Shown: positions 17,190-26,863, numbered from the stretch's first letter. The stretch: DNA of 64,000 nt from Tautonia plasticadhaerens (GCF_007752535.1 NZ_CP036426.1:6262001-6326000); one strand, 5' to 3'. The notes: a model not told the origin generated them from the letters alone. Translations and numbers: made by a program.

Positions 17190-18857
17190 TCAGGACACCT
17201 GCATCAGCCGCAGAGCCGTCGAGCGCCGTTCGACCTCCTCGGCGTTCATGACCGCCTCGGTCTCGAACTCCACGTCGATGGCGCCGCCACCGGTCAGGTC
17301 CTTGGCGGAGACGATGAGCCGGCCGTCGCGGGTGATGTTGAAGCTGACTCGGATGGGGCTCCTCGCCGGCAGGCCTTCGGGCAGGTGGAGCTGGGCCACG
17401 CCGACCTCCTGGCAGTCCATCGGCTCGGGGCTGTCGCGTTCGCCGGACATGACCCGGATGTCGACGCCCGACTGGTCGGGCTGGTCGGTGCCGAACTCCT
17501 GGGTCCGCTCCATCGGCACCTCGCCGTTGCGGGGCAGGAGGTAGACGACCACGTCACGCCCCTCGTCGTTGCGGGCGATCACGCCGAGGCTCTTGGAGAG
17601 CACGTTGACGATTTGCGTGCTAACCAGCTCTCGTACCGGCCCGGTCAGGGTGAAGCCGGTCTCCTGCTCGATCTTGTCGAGCGCTTCTTCCATCGCGCTG
17701 GCGCTGACGGACGAGGGGTCGAACCGGCCTTCCTCGTCGCCGGAGCCGGGCAGATGGCTGGCCACCTGTTGCTGGATCGACTCCTTGAAGCCGTAGAGCG
17801 CAGCCCCCTTGGCGACGGCCTCGTCCGGGTCGAAACTGATCGGCTCGGCGCCGAACTCGGAGACGAGCCGGTCCCGGACCTGGGGCATCCGGGTGGCACC
17901 GCCGACGAGGATGAGGGAATCGAACGCCTCGAAGCCCTTCGCCTTCGCGTCGGCGAGCATCTCCCGGGTCAGCTCCAGGCAGCGGTCCATCAGGTGGGAG
18001 GTGAGCTCCTCGAACTTGGACCGGTCAAGTTCGACCCGGGCCGACTGACCGGCGTGCGTGACGCGGAAGGGTGCCTTGTCGCGCTGGGTGAGGGTCTTCT
18101 TGCCGCGCTCGGCCTGGAGGAACAGGTCGTTTAGCACCTCCGGGTCGTCCATGGGGTCGCTGTCCAGGCCGGTCTGCTCGCGGAACTGGTCGGCGAGGTG
18201 CATCACGATCGCCTCGTCCCAGAGCGAGCCTCCCAGTCGGTGGTCGCCGCCGGTGCAGATGACCCGGATCAGGCGGTCCTTGATCTCGATCATCGTGACG
18301 TCGAAGGTGCCGCCGCCGAGGTCGAAGACGAGCACGACCTGGTCACGCTCCTGCTCCAGGCCGTAGGCGACCGCCGCGGCGGTCGGCTCGTTGAGCACGG
18401 CACGGACATTCAGGCCGGCCAGCGTGCCGGCGTTGGCCGTCGCCTCGCGCTCGGCGGTGCCGAAATAGGCCGGGCAGGTAATGACCACGTCGGTGATCTT
18501 CTGGCCCTCGCCGTCCATCCCGAGGGCGGTCTCCGCGTCACCGACGACCTTCCGGAGGATGAACGAGCTGATATCCTCCGGGCTATAGGCCTGGCCGTCG
18601 TACTCGAAGACGTAATGCGGGTCGCCCATGTGCTGCTTGACCCGGCTCACCACCCGATCGGGCTCGACCTTGGCCGACTCCTTCGCCGTGTTGCCGACGA
18701 TGATCGCGTCGCCGTCGAACAGGACGACCGAGGGGGTGATCCGCTCGCTCTCCTGGTTCGGCACGATCACCGGCTTGCCGTGCTCGTCGACGTAGGCGAT
18801 GGCCGAGTAGGTCGTGCCGAGGTCGATGCCATACACGCGCGTCAGGGCGTCGCTCAC
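17190..18857 (-). CDS. Hsp70-family chaperone lacking the helical lid
   Basis: A 555-residue protein, GTG start with a GAGGGAG ribosome site. The ATPase domain (1-380) is canonical: 'YGIDLGTTYS', 'VITCPAYFGTAERE', 'LNEPTAAAVAYGL', '[16 protein letters not shown]' and 'LILVGGATRMPQVR'. About 60 residues (roughly 385-445, 'VSASAMEEALDKIEQETG') separate it from a beta-sandwich substrate domain ('SKSLGVIARND' ... 'INITRDG'-like 'FNITRDGRLIVSAKDLTGG'). The sequence stops soon after, so the alpha-helical lid and C-terminal tail of housekeeping DnaK are missing. It is the first gene of the seven-gene unit. Without a neighbouring dnaJ or grpE it is unlikely to be the general DnaK; a dedicated chaperone is more likely. 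Confidence 0.9.
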   Translation of the reverse strand: MSDALTRVYGIDLGTTYSAIAYVDEHGKPVIVPNQESERITPSVVLFDGDAIIVGNTAKESAKVEPDRVVSRVKQHMGDPHYVFEYDGQAYSPEDISSFILRKVVGDAETALGMDGEGQKITDVVITCPAYFGTAEREATANAGTLAGLNVRAVLNEPTAAAVAYGLEQERDQVVLVFDLGGGTFDVTMIEIKDRLIRVICTGGDHRLGGSLWDEAIVMHLADQFREQTGLDSDPMDDPEVLNDLFLQAERGKKTLTQRDKAPFRVTHAGQSARVELDRSKFEELTSHLMDRCLELTREMLADAKAKGFEAFDSLILVGGATRMPQVRDRLVSEFGAEPISFDPDEAVAKGAALYGFKESIQQQVASHLPGSGDEEGRFDPSSVSASAMEEALDKIEQETGFTLTGPVRELVSTQIVNVLSKSLGVIARNDEGRDVVVYLLPRNGEVPMERTQEFGTDQPDQSGVDIRVMSGERDSPEPMDCQEVGVAQLHLPEGLPARSPIRVSFNITRDGRLIVSAKDLTGGGAIDVEFETEAVMNAEEVERRSTALRLMQVS

Positions 18858-18988
18858 GTCTGGGCTCCCTCGAGGGATCTCGGATCGGACGGCCGATGGC
18901 GGGCCGCGCCAGGGATCAGTTCGTTCCCCGGTCGCGTTTCTTCAGCCTATCCTACCGCCGAGTCCGCTCGAAGGCAGCCATCCACCCG

Positions 18989-21937
18989 TCAGGGGGCCCG
19001 CCACCTCGCCGGGGCCGGCTCGCTCGCCGGCAGGGGGATCGGCTCCGAGTCCCCCTCTCGCAAGGTCCAGGCCGATCCTCCTGGCAGATCAAGGTACTCG
19101 GAGACGCCGCCGGAGGGCCATCGCACTTCGATGCGCTCGACCCGGTCCGAGACGCCGAGGCCGAAGGCGAGCCTCGGGTCTCCCGAGGATTGATAACTGC
19201 CGCCGCCGACCCGCCACCCGAATTGCCGACGGCCCTCCGCCTCGACGCTCACCCTCGCCCCCTCGGCCGAAGTGGCCGTGCTCCTCGCCTCCAGTCGCAG
19301 GAGGATCGAGTTCCCCGCCTCGACGGTCTCATTGTGGAGGTAGGCGATCGGCCCGTCCTGAGGGACGATCACGACGTCGGGCCGACCGTCATTGTCGAGG
19401 TCGCCGACGGCAAGGCCTCGCCCCACCCGGGGGGCGGCCCAGTCGGCGCCGGCCGCCCCGGTGGCGTCGACCAGTCGACCGTCGCCCGAACCGAGGAGCA
19501 ACTGGGCCGGCATGGCGAACGGCGTCTCGGGGCGGAAGTCGTTGACGTGTCCGTTCGCCGTCGCCAGGTCGAGCCGGCCGTCGTTGTTCGCGTCGAGGAA
19601 GGCCACGCCGAAGCCGAGCAGGAAACGGCTCGGCGTCAGCAACCCCGCCACCGCCGCCGACTCGGCGAACATCCCCCCGCCGAGATTCCGGTAGAACGCG
19701 GCCCCCTCGCCGTAGTAATTGGTCACGGCCAGGTCGGGACGGCCGTCGCCCTCCAGGTCGCCGCAGGCCACCCCCATGCTCGCCTGGTACCGACCCTCGG
19801 CCGACGCCGAGCCCCCCGATCGCTCCCCGACCTGATCGAAGCGGAGCCCTCCCCGGTTCAAAAAGAGATGATTCCCCGTCATGTCGTTGGCGACGTAGAG
19901 GTCGAGCGTGCCGTCCCCGTCGAAGTCGCAGGAGACGACGCCGAGGCCCCGACCGTCGGCGTCGGCCTCGGTGATGCCCGCCTCTCCGGAGACGTCCACG
20001 AATCGACCGCCGTCGTTCCGGAAGAGGTGGTCGGGCTCGGCGACGAATCGTCTGGGATTATACGCGTCGGCCGTGATCACGCCCGAGGTTTCCGCCAGGG
20101 ACGATCCCGGGTCGAATTCCAGGTAATGACAGACGTACAGGTCAATGTCCCCGTCGGCGTCGAGGTCCGCGAAGGCCGACGACGACGGCCATCCTCGACT
20201 CCCGCCGAGCCCGGAGGACTCGGTCACGTCCCCGAACGTCCCGTCTCCCCGATTGCGGAGCAGCTGATACGATTCCCACCGCGAGATGAACAGGTCGCTC
20301 AGGCCGTCCCCGTCGGCGTCACCGGCCACCACGCCGAAGCCGTATCCCCCGGGCAATCCGCCCAGGCCGGCGGCCACGGTCACGTCCTCGAACGTCCCAT
20401 CACCTCGGTTGCGGAACAGGCGGTCGGCGTTCCGGCCGTCCTCGGGCGGGGGGAACGGTCCACCCTGCACCAGGTAGACGTCCAGCCAGCCGTCACCCTC
20501 GACGTCGATCAACGCCACACCTCCCCCCATCATCTCCGGGAGCGACCGGCCCGGATCGACCCGACCGGGGTTGTAGCGGAAGTCCAACCCGACCTCCCCG
20601 GCCCGGTCGCGGAAGGTCGGGAAAACTGTGAGTCCCCCCTCGGGAGCCGATCGATCGTCCGAATCGCCGAGTCCGACGGCTCTCAGCTCCGCCACCAGGT
20701 CACCGACCGTAGGCGAGTCGGGGGGATGATCCTCCCCCTTCGTACCCGACCCGATCCCCCCACCGGTGACCAGCCGAGCCCATCGGTCGGACTCGAACGA
20801 CCAGCCGAGGGCCAGGGCGAGTCGGGCAAGTTCGGGGGCATGGGCCAACGGCTCGTCATCGAACAGCAGCCGCTCGTACTCCTTGAAGTCCCGCTCCCAG
20901 CCCGACTTCCTCGCCCGCAGCTCCGAAGCCCGGTCCCCCGCACCCCGCCTGGTTTCCAGAAAGGCGAGTTGCTCCAACAGCGCGGCCCGGCTCGGGTCGT
21001 GCCTCAGGGCCCCGACGATCGCCTCCCGGCGACGGCGGTCGTCGCCGCGTTGCAGGGCGAACCAGGAGGCCAGTTCCAGGACGTCGGCCGGGGCGAGCAT
21101 CGAGTCGTCGAGGTGCTCGATCGCCGCGAGCGCAGCGGCCGGGTCCGCCTTCATCAGTGCCCAGTCCAGGCGGATCCGCCAGACGGCCGGATCCGCCGGC
21201 CGTCGCCCCAGGCAGCGTCGGAGCCAGCCATCGGCGTCGTCGATCCGGCCGCCGAGGATCGCCAGGTGGGCCAACCCGAGCCAGACCCGGTCGTCCTCCG
21301 GGGCGTCCCGGTTCGCCCGGCCGAGCAAGGCGCCTACCTTCTCGATCGGGAAGGTTTCGTACCGGAGGCTCCAGATCTCCCTGAGCACCACCGCCGGGCG
21401 GCCGAGCCGGTCGAACCGCTCGCGGTAGAGCCGCACCGCCTCGTCCCGCCTCCCCTGCATTTTCAACGAGGTCGCCAGCAGGTGACACGCCTCGACGGCG
21501 TGCTCCCCCGGCGCTTCGAGCAACTCGGGCGTCAGGAGTGCCTCGGCCTCGGCGAGCCGACCCTGCCGGACGAGGTACCTGGCGCGGAGGACCGCCGCGG
21601 GCCCCGCCTCCGGGCTGGAGGGGGGGACCCGAGCCCAGGCCTCCTCCGCGCGGTCCAGCCTCCCCAGTTCCAGCTCGCAACTCCCCATCGCCAGCCAGAA
21701 GTCGCCCCTCCCCCTCGCCTCCCCGGCCATCCGGGCGAGGATCCTTCGGGCCGTAGCCGGTCGGCCCTCCTCCAGGGCCATCCTGGCCTCCTCGATCGCC
21801 CGGCTGACCCGACTCCACCTCTCCACCCGAGAATCGAGGGCGAGCCACCCCAGCGGGATGGCGACGCCCAGCAGCCCGAGGCCCAACCAGATCTTCCGCG
21901 TCCTCGTCGACCCAATCCACCGAGCTCCTCCTCCCAT
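18989..21937 (-). CDS. TPR / FG-GAP / ASPIC-UnbV repeat protein
   Basis: A 982-residue protein from the ATG at 21937, preceded by GAGAGGGG (a GTG at 21994 would add 19 residues). A signal anchor lies at about residues 16-36 ('IWLGLGLLGVAIPLGWLAL'). Residues about 40-340 are helical TPR-like repeats ('EEARMALEEGRPATARRIL', 'LATSLKMQGRRDEAVRLY'). Then comes an FG-GAP/VCBS propeller with seven calcium-loop motifs ('DVEGDGWLDVYL', 'DADGDGLSDLFIS', 'DLDADGDIDLYV', 'DFDGDGTLDLYVA', 'DLEGDGRPDLAV', 'DANNDGRLDLA', 'DLDNDGRPDVVI'). The C terminus is an ASPIC/UnbV domain ('RVGGGSYQSSGDPRLAFGLG'). Probably exported and calcium-binding. Same strand and 131 bp downstream of the Hsp70 start, but a separate unit. 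Confidence 0.88.
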   Translation of the reverse strand: MGGGARWIGSTRTRKIWLGLGLLGVAIPLGWLALDSRVERWSRVSRAIEEARMALEEGRPATARRILARMAGEARGRGDFWLAMGSCELELGRLDRAEEAWARVPPSSPEAGPAAVLRARYLVRQGRLAEAEALLTPELLEAPGEHAVEACHLLATSLKMQGRRDEAVRLYRERFDRLGRPAVVLREIWSLRYETFPIEKVGALLGRANRDAPEDDRVWLGLAHLAILGGRIDDADGWLRRCLGRRPADPAVWRIRLDWALMKADPAAALAAIEHLDDSMLAPADVLELASWFALQRGDDRRRREAIVGALRHDPSRAALLEQLAFLETRRGAGDRASELRARKSGWERDFKEYERLLFDDEPLAHAPELARLALALGWSFESDRWARLVTGGGIGSGTKGEDHPPDSPTVGDLVAELRAVGLGDSDDRSAPEGGLTVFPTFRDRAGEVGLDFRYNPGRVDPGRSLPEMMGGGVALIDVEGDGWLDVYLVQGGPFPPPEDGRNADRLFRNRGDGTFEDVTVAAGLGGLPGGYGFGVVAGDADGDGLSDLFISRWESYQLLRNRGDGTFGDVTESSGLGGSRGWPSSSAFADLDADGDIDLYVCHYLEFDPGSSLAETSGVITADAYNPRRFVAEPDHLFRNDGGRFVDVSGEAGITEADADGRGLGVVSCDFDGDGTLDLYVANDMTGNHLFLNRGGLRFDQVGERSGGSASAEGRYQASMGVACGDLEGDGRPDLAVTNYYGEGAAFYRNLGGGMFAESAAVAGLLTPSRFLLGFGVAFLDANNDGRLDLATANGHVNDFRPETPFAMPAQLLLGSGDGRLVDATGAAGADWAAPRVGRGLAVGDLDNDGRPDVVIVPQDGPIAYLHNETVEAGNSILLRLEARSTATSAEGARVSVEAEGRRQFGWRVGGGSYQSSGDPRLAFGLGVSDRVERIEVRWPSGGVSEYLDLPGGSAWTLREGDSEPIPLPASEPAPARWRAP

Positions 21938-22397
21938 GTTCCGGCCCCTCTCGTATTCGACGCCCGGTGGCCTCGCGCCGATGGTCCGGCGCACGCGATT
22001 GGCGACATTTCACCTCATCCGCCGAGCACCGGCCGCGACGTGGGGAGAGCACGTCGTCCGACCGTTCCCCCGGATCCGGGATCGTTCGGCGGGGAAGACG
22101 GGTGTGGGCGCGCCGTCGCACCCCACCCCCAGCGTGGCAGCCGATCCGGGCCGAGGCAAGTCGAAACGGGGACAAAGATCCCTGTCGATTCCACGGGCCT
22201 CAAACCAACCACAGACCGACGGCCCCCGGTTCCGGGAGGATTCCCCGGACTCCGGTCCACCGCGAGCCGGGCCGGGTCGCCGGGAATCCATCCAAGAAAC
22301 GAGTGCCCTCGGGCGTCATGAGGACGGGGACCCCCGTCGCCCTTCGGTCCCGACCCGGCCCGCCGACCGTCGCCCCTCGAGAAAGGGAGGAATCGTC
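21938..22397. other. Divergent intergenic region
   Basis: About 460 bp between the divergent FG-GAP/ASPIC and VIT-vWA genes. It should hold the promoters of both, but I see no convincing -35/-10 pair. Open frames that cross it are extensions without recognisable protein features. The only clear element is the GAAAGGGAGG ribosome site just before the VIT-vWA ATG. Confidence 0.5.
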
Positions 22398-24776
22398 ATG
22401 TCGATGCCCCGTGTTCGCCCCTTCGTCCTCGGGGTCGCTTGCCTCGTGGCGACCGCCGCCGAGACCCCCGGCCAGGGGATCGTCGTCGACCGCCGGTCCG
22501 ACCGGCCGATCGCGGGGTCCTTCGACGTGGAATCGGTCGTCGTCGATGCCCTCGTCCGCGAGCAGGTGGCCAGGGTCCGGGTCTCGCAGACCTTGAGCAA
22601 TCCCACCGAGGGAGTGATCGAGGCCGAATACCTCTTCCCGGTCCCCGACGCCGGCTCGATCCGGGATTTCGTCCTGCTCGTCGACGGCCGGGAACTGGTC
22701 GGCGAGTTGATGAATGCCGACGAGGCCCGGCGGATCTATGAGGAGATCGTCCGACGCAAGCGGGACCCCGCCCTGCTCGAATACATGGGCAGGGGCCTGA
22801 TCCGCACCAGCGTCTTCCCGATCCCCCCCCGGGCCGAGCGGACGGTCACGATGACCTACACCCAGCTCCTCCCTCGGGACCGGAACGTCGTTGAGTTCTC
22901 CTACCCGTTCGGCACGCAGAAGTTCACCAGCAAGCCGATCCGGACGCTCGAACTGTCGATGAGGGTCGAGAGCCGCGTCCCCATCAAGTCGATCTACAGC
23001 CCCAGCCACGACGTCAGCACCGAACTGGAGTCCGACCACGAGGCCAGGGTCTCCTACGACGCACACGACGTGATCCCGGCGGCCGATCTCCGCGTCTTCT
23101 ACACCGTCGACCGGGGAGGGCTGGGCGCCTCGGTCCTCAGCTACCGCCCCGACGGCGGCGAGGACGGCTACTTCCTCCTGCTCGCCAGCCCCTCACCGGG
23201 CCACGACGACCGGGACCGGGAGCCGTCGGCCAAGACCGTCGTCTTCGCGATCGACCGCTCCGGCTCCATGTCCGGCGAGAAGATCGATCAGGCTAAAGAT
23301 GCCCTGGATTTCGTGCTCAACAACCTCCGCCCCGACGACACGTTTAACATCGTCGCCTACGACGACCGGGTCGAGACCTACAAGCCGGAGTTGCAGCGCT
23401 ATGACCCCGAAACCCGCCGGGACGCCCTCGCCTTCGTCGAGGGGATCCGGCCCGGCGGCAGCACCAACATCGACGCCGCCCTCCGCACCAGCCTGGAGAT
23501 GCTCCACGACGACGGCCGGCCCCGCTACGTCATCTTCCTCACCGACGGCCTCCCCACGGCCGGAGAGACCGACGAGCTGAGGATCGCCGAGCATGCCCGG
23601 CAGGCCAACGACTCCGGGGCCCGCGTCTTCCCCTTCGGGGTCGGCTTCGACGTCAACGCCCGCCTCCTCGACCGCCTCGGCGCCGACCACGGGGGTACCA
23701 CCGACTACGTCAAGCCCGACGAGGATATCGAGGCCAGCGTCTCCCGCTTCTACTCCAAGCTCACCAGCCCCGTGCTCGCCGACCTGCGTGTCGAGCTGTC
23801 CGGGACGAGTGTCAATCACGCCTACCCCCGGGATCTGCCCGACCTGTTCGAGGGCGGCCAGATTTCGTGGGTCGGCCGTTATACCGGATCCGGCCGTACG
23901 GCCGTCCGGATCAGCGGCATGGTCGGCGACGAGCGTCGGACCTTCGAGTTCGAGGCCGACCTCGCCCGGCCCGGAGAGAACGCCCGCTACGACTTCGTCG
24001 AGCCCCTCTGGGCCTCGCGGCGGATCGGCGACATCATCGACCAGATCGACCTGCACGGGAAGAACCCCGAACTGACCGAAGAGCTCGTCCGCCTGAGTAC
24101 CCGCTACGGCATCCTGACCCCTTACACCTCGTTCCTCGCCGACGAGGGGACTCAGTTGCACGCCTTTGATCAGAACAACCGTCGCGCCGGGGAGCAGCTC
24201 TCCCGGCTCGAACAGGTCCAGGGCGCCGCCGGGGTCGGCCAGCGTTCCAACAAGGCCTTCTACAAGCAGGCCGAACGGGCAATCATCGCCGATTCCCTCT
24301 CCATCGCCCCCGGCCTCGATCCCCAGGGCCAGCCCCAATCCCCTGAAGGACGGGCCGGACAACTCGGCCGATTCCGAGGCGGGATCGGTGGCTTCGGCGG
24401 CCTGGGCGGAGGCTTCGGCGGCATGGGAGGGATGGGAGGCATGGCCGGACCGGCCAGGGGCTTCGGCCTGGGAGGGACGCTGGCCGAGGCCCGGGACTTC
24501 GAGGGGAATTCCGTCCCCGTTTCGACAGTCAGGAAGGTCGGCCCGAAGACCTTCTTCTACCGAGACGGGCGATGGCTCGACTCGACGGTCACCCCCGAGC
24601 AGGAGTCCGGGGCCGAGCGCGTCGTCCAGTTCACCGATCCGTACTTCGCCCTCGCCCGATCCCAGCCCTCGGCGGCGAACCAGTACCTGGCGTTCCGCCA
24701 GCCCGTCGTCGTCAAGCTCGGCGAGACCGTCTACCGGATCGAGCCCGCCCCGAAGGACACGGGACCTCGCCCCTGA
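22398..24776 (+). CDS. Exported VIT-vWA domain protein
   Basis: A 792-residue protein from the ATG at 22398, preceded by GAAAGGGAGG. A signal peptide ends near 'ETPGQG' (about residue 26). Residues about 30-165 form a VIT domain ('VDALVREQVARVRVSQTLSN', 'EAEYLFPVPDAGSIRDF', 'ARRIYEEIVRRKRDPALLEY'). The vWA domain (about 280-450) has an intact metal site at D286 in 'FAIDRSGSMSGEK', with 'GGSTNIDAAL' and 'IFLTDGLPTAGE'. The C terminus has a Gly/Met-rich stretch (about residues 660-690) and ends with a conserved 'FYRDGRWLDSTVTPEQE' segment. The architecture is that of the inter-alpha-trypsin-inhibitor-like bacterial family; the ligand is unknown. Confidence 0.9.
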   Translation: MSMPRVRPFVLGVACLVATAAETPGQGIVVDRRSDRPIAGSFDVESVVVDALVREQVARVRVSQTLSNPTEGVIEAEYLFPVPDAGSIRDFVLLVDGRELVGELMNADEARRIYEEIVRRKRDPALLEYMGRGLIRTSVFPIPPRAERTVTMTYTQLLPRDRNVVEFSYPFGTQKFTSKPIRTLELSMRVESRVPIKSIYSPSHDVSTELESDHEARVSYDAHDVIPAADLRVFYTVDRGGLGASVLSYRPDGGEDGYFLLLASPSPGHDDRDREPSAKTVVFAIDRSGSMSGEKIDQAKDALDFVLNNLRPDDTFNIVAYDDRVETYKPELQRYDPETRRDALAFVEGIRPGGSTNIDAALRTSLEMLHDDGRPRYVIFLTDGLPTAGETDELRIAEHARQANDSGARVFPFGVGFDVNARLLDRLGADHGGTTDYVKPDEDIEASVSRFYSKLTSPVLADLRVELSGTSVNHAYPRDLPDLFEGGQISWVGRYTGSGRTAVRISGMVGDERRTFEFEADLARPGENARYDFVEPLWASRRIGDIIDQIDLHGKNPELTEELVRLSTRYGILTPYTSFLADEGTQLHAFDQNNRRAGEQLSRLEQVQGAAGVGQRSNKAFYKQAERAIIADSLSIAPGLDPQGQPQSPEGRAGQLGRFRGGIGGFGGLGGGFGGMGGMGGMAGPARGFGLGGTLAEARDFEGNSVPVSTVRKVGPKTFFYRDGRWLDSTVTPEQESGAERVVQFTDPYFALARSQPSAANQYLAFRQPVVVKLGETVYRIEPAPKDTGPRP

Positions 24777-24798
24777 CCCTCCTCCTCGAAATCGTCTC

Positions 24799-24840
24799 GG
24801 TCGGAGCCCCACCCGATCGCGATCGGGTGGGGCTCCGACC
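24799..24840. terminator. 42-bp perfect palindrome, bidirectional terminator
   Basis: Positions 24799-24818 are the exact reverse complement of 24821-24840, with a GC centre at 24819-24820, so the whole 42 bp is one perfect palindrome. It lies 22 bp after the VIT-vWA stop and 97 bp before the convergent dioxygenase stop. The position fits a shared terminator; no T tract follows. Confidence 0.7.
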
Positions 24841-24936
24841 AGTCGGTCGGGGTCGCCCTGGACGCCGGGGCGACCGGGGCCTCAGGACAACGGACCGAGC
24901 CCCTCCCCCGTCGAGCGGCCCTCGGACCGATCGGGA

Positions 24937-25599
24937 TCAGCCCTGCGGGATCTGACCCAGCACCACGTCGAATCGCGCGGCCAGTTCGCCGATCGAGGAC
25001 CCCTGGACCGGGGCGAAATCGACCAGGATGGCCCGTCGGGCTTGCTCGTCCGTAATCCCGCGGAGGACGCCGTCGCGGTCGTTGCCGGGGTGGCCCTTCA
25101 CGTAGCACTGGGTGGTGAGCAGCGGCTCCCTCCCCTTCCAGATCTTGAAGTGGATGTGCGGCGTCCGGCCCGGGTAGGGGACCGGCTTGATCGTCCTGAA
25201 GTAATACGAGCCGTCCGAGCCGGTCAGGAACCGGCCGAAGCCCTGGAAGTGGTCGTCCCGGCCCGAGCGATTCGCGCTGCCGGTGTGGAGGTAGGATCCC
25301 TGGTTGTCGACCTGCCAGATCTCGACCAGGGCGTTCCGGATCGGCTCCCCTCCGGCGTCGAGGATCCGGCCGGAGAGGTGGGTCACCTCGCCGACCGCGG
25401 GGGTGATCTCGTCGTTGATCACGAGGAGGTCGTTGTCGGTGTCCAGCGGCAGGTGGTCGGGGTAGAACGGACCTTCGGTCTGCGCCGGGGTCCGGACGAG
25501 TTCCTCCGCGAAGGCACCCCTCACGGCGAACATGGCGGCGCCGAACGACAGACCCCCAAGCATCCGGCGGCGTGAGACGTGGTTTCGGTCCCGGTTCAT
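24937..25599 (-). CDS. Tat-exported intradiol ring-cleavage dioxygenase-like protein
   Basis: A 220-residue protein from the ATG at 25599 with an AAGGAGG ribosome site; the open frame extends upstream without support. A twin-arginine signal ('SRRRMLGGLSFGAA', residues 9-22) implies folded export. The rest matches the protocatechuate 3,4-dioxygenase-type beta-sandwich: 'TEGPFYPDHLP' near residue 41, 'VEIWQVDNQGSYLHTG' and 'PYPGRTPHIHFKIW'. The four non-haem Fe(III) ligands are proposed as Tyr103, Tyr142, His148 and His150. Exported members of this family in planctomycetes and other bacteria have uncertain substrates, and no aromatic catabolic genes are nearby, so classical protocatechuate cleavage is not assumed. 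Confidence 0.85.
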   Translation of the reverse strand: MNRDRNHVSRRRMLGGLSFGAAMFAVRGAFAEELVRTPAQTEGPFYPDHLPLDTDNDLLVINDEITPAVGEVTHLSGRILDAGGEPIRNALVEIWQVDNQGSYLHTGSANRSGRDDHFQGFGRFLTGSDGSYYFRTIKPVPYPGRTPHIHFKIWKGREPLLTTQCYVKGHPGNDRDGVLRGITDEQARRAILVDFAPVQGSSIGELAARFDVVLGQIPQG

Positions 25600-25728
25600 C
25601 GGCTCTCCCTCCTTCGGTCCGGCGATGTCACCGACCATCCGGTCGGCGGACGTCCGATCGCTGCCTCTCATCAAGATGAGCGTCAAGCACCGGCTGCCTG
25701 GCAGCCCCCGTCCGATCATCTCCCCCCT

Positions 25729-26844
25729 TCAGTCCGATCCGTGACCCGACTCGACCCGCCATCGCGATCGGAATTCCCGATACGTGATCACCCCCAGGGT
25801 GATCGCCGTCAGGGGGAGGATGAACGCGACCATCACGCCCTGGAAGGACCCGAGGGCCTCGTGGCCGGTGGCGGCCAGGACGAGGTTGGTCGTGTAGGCG
25901 ACATAATAGCCGAGGAACAGGCACCCCTCCCAGCGATCGATCCGGTGGCCGCTGAAGAAGATCGGCATGCAGGCGATCGACGACGCGATCATCACCGGCA
26001 CGTCCACCCGGAGCGCCTCGGCCGGCACGGGGATCCCGCCGGTCGCCGAGGCCGTCAGGCCGAGCACGCAGAGCAGGTTGAACAGGTTGCTGCCCACCAC
26101 GTTGCCGACGGCGATGTCCCGTTCCCCCTTCAGGCTCGCCAGCAGCGAGGTCGCCACCTCCGGCAGCGACGTCCCGGCCGCCACGATCGTCAACCCGACC
26201 ACCATCTCGCTCACCCCCAGCCCGGAGGCGATCGTCACCGCCGCCGAGACCAGCATCCTCGACCCGACGACCAGCAGGACCAGCCCCGAGGCGATCATCG
26301 CCAGGTCGATGGCCAGCCGACCGGGCCCCGCCTGCCCTTGGTCGGGGCGGGTGTCGACCTCGCCGCCCACGACCCCTTCCCCCCGGCCCCGGAGCACGAG
26401 CCAGATCGTGTAGGTGACGATCCCGGCGAACAGGCCCAACCCCTCGAGGCGGCCGATCCTGCCGTCCATCCCCATCACCAGGGCGAGCACCGAAGCCCCG
26501 ATCACCAGCGGCACGTCGAGCTGCACCAGCCTCCGGGCCACCACCAGCGGCGCGACCAGCGCCGACGCCCCCAGGATGAACAGCGTATTGAAGATGTTGC
26601 TGCCCACCACGTTGCCGAACGCCAGGTCGGGGCGGCCTTCGAGCCCCGCCAGGACCGAGATGGCCAGCTCCGGCGCGCTGGTGCCGAAGGCCACCACCGT
26701 CAGGCCGATGATCAGCGGCGAGATGCCCAGCGCCGCCGCCAGCTTCGACGCACCACGGACGAAGATTTCCGCCCCCCCGATCAGGAGGGCCAGCCCCGCG
26801 GCGAACACGATCGCGGTCGTCAACGTCATCCCGGCCTCCCGCAT
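25729..26844 (-). CDS. Calcium/sodium-type antiporter (CaCA family)
   Basis: A 371-residue inner-membrane exchanger of the YrbG/CaCA type. The two inverted alpha repeats are clear: 'VVAFGTSAPELAISVLAG' with 'GNVVGSNIFNTLFILG' in the first half, and 'IVAAGTSLPEVATSLLAS' with 'GNVVGSNLFNLLCVLG' in the second. The acidic residue of each GTS(A/L)PE motif is the ion-binding position in this family. The start could be 26844 or the ATG at 26829. It begins 19 bp after the grpE-like stop, so it is likely co-transcribed with the GTPase and GrpE genes, an unusual neighbour for a cation exchanger. Ca2+ versus Na+/K+ specificity cannot be read from the sequence. Confidence 0.92.
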   Translation of the reverse strand: MREAGMTLTTAIVFAAGLALLIGGAEIFVRGASKLAAALGISPLIIGLTVVAFGTSAPELAISVLAGLEGRPDLAFGNVVGSNIFNTLFILGASALVAPLVVARRLVQLDVPLVIGASVLALVMGMDGRIGRLEGLGLFAGIVTYTIWLVLRGRGEGVVGGEVDTRPDQGQAGPGRLAIDLAMIASGLVLLVVGSRMLVSAAVTIASGLGVSEMVVGLTIVAAGTSLPEVATSLLASLKGERDIAVGNVVGSNLFNLLCVLGLTASATGGIPVPAEALRVDVPVMIASSIACMPIFFSGHRIDRWEGCLFLGYYVAYTTNLVLAATGHEALGSFQGVMVAFILPLTAITLGVITYREFRSRWRVESGHGSD

Positions 26845-26863
26845 GGAACCCCGGACATCGGCC

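Noticed and set aside
17190-18857. Housekeeping DnaK
   Set aside because: The helical lid is missing, a 60-residue linker is inserted, and no dnaJ or grpE is adjacent, so a specialised Hsp70 is more likely.
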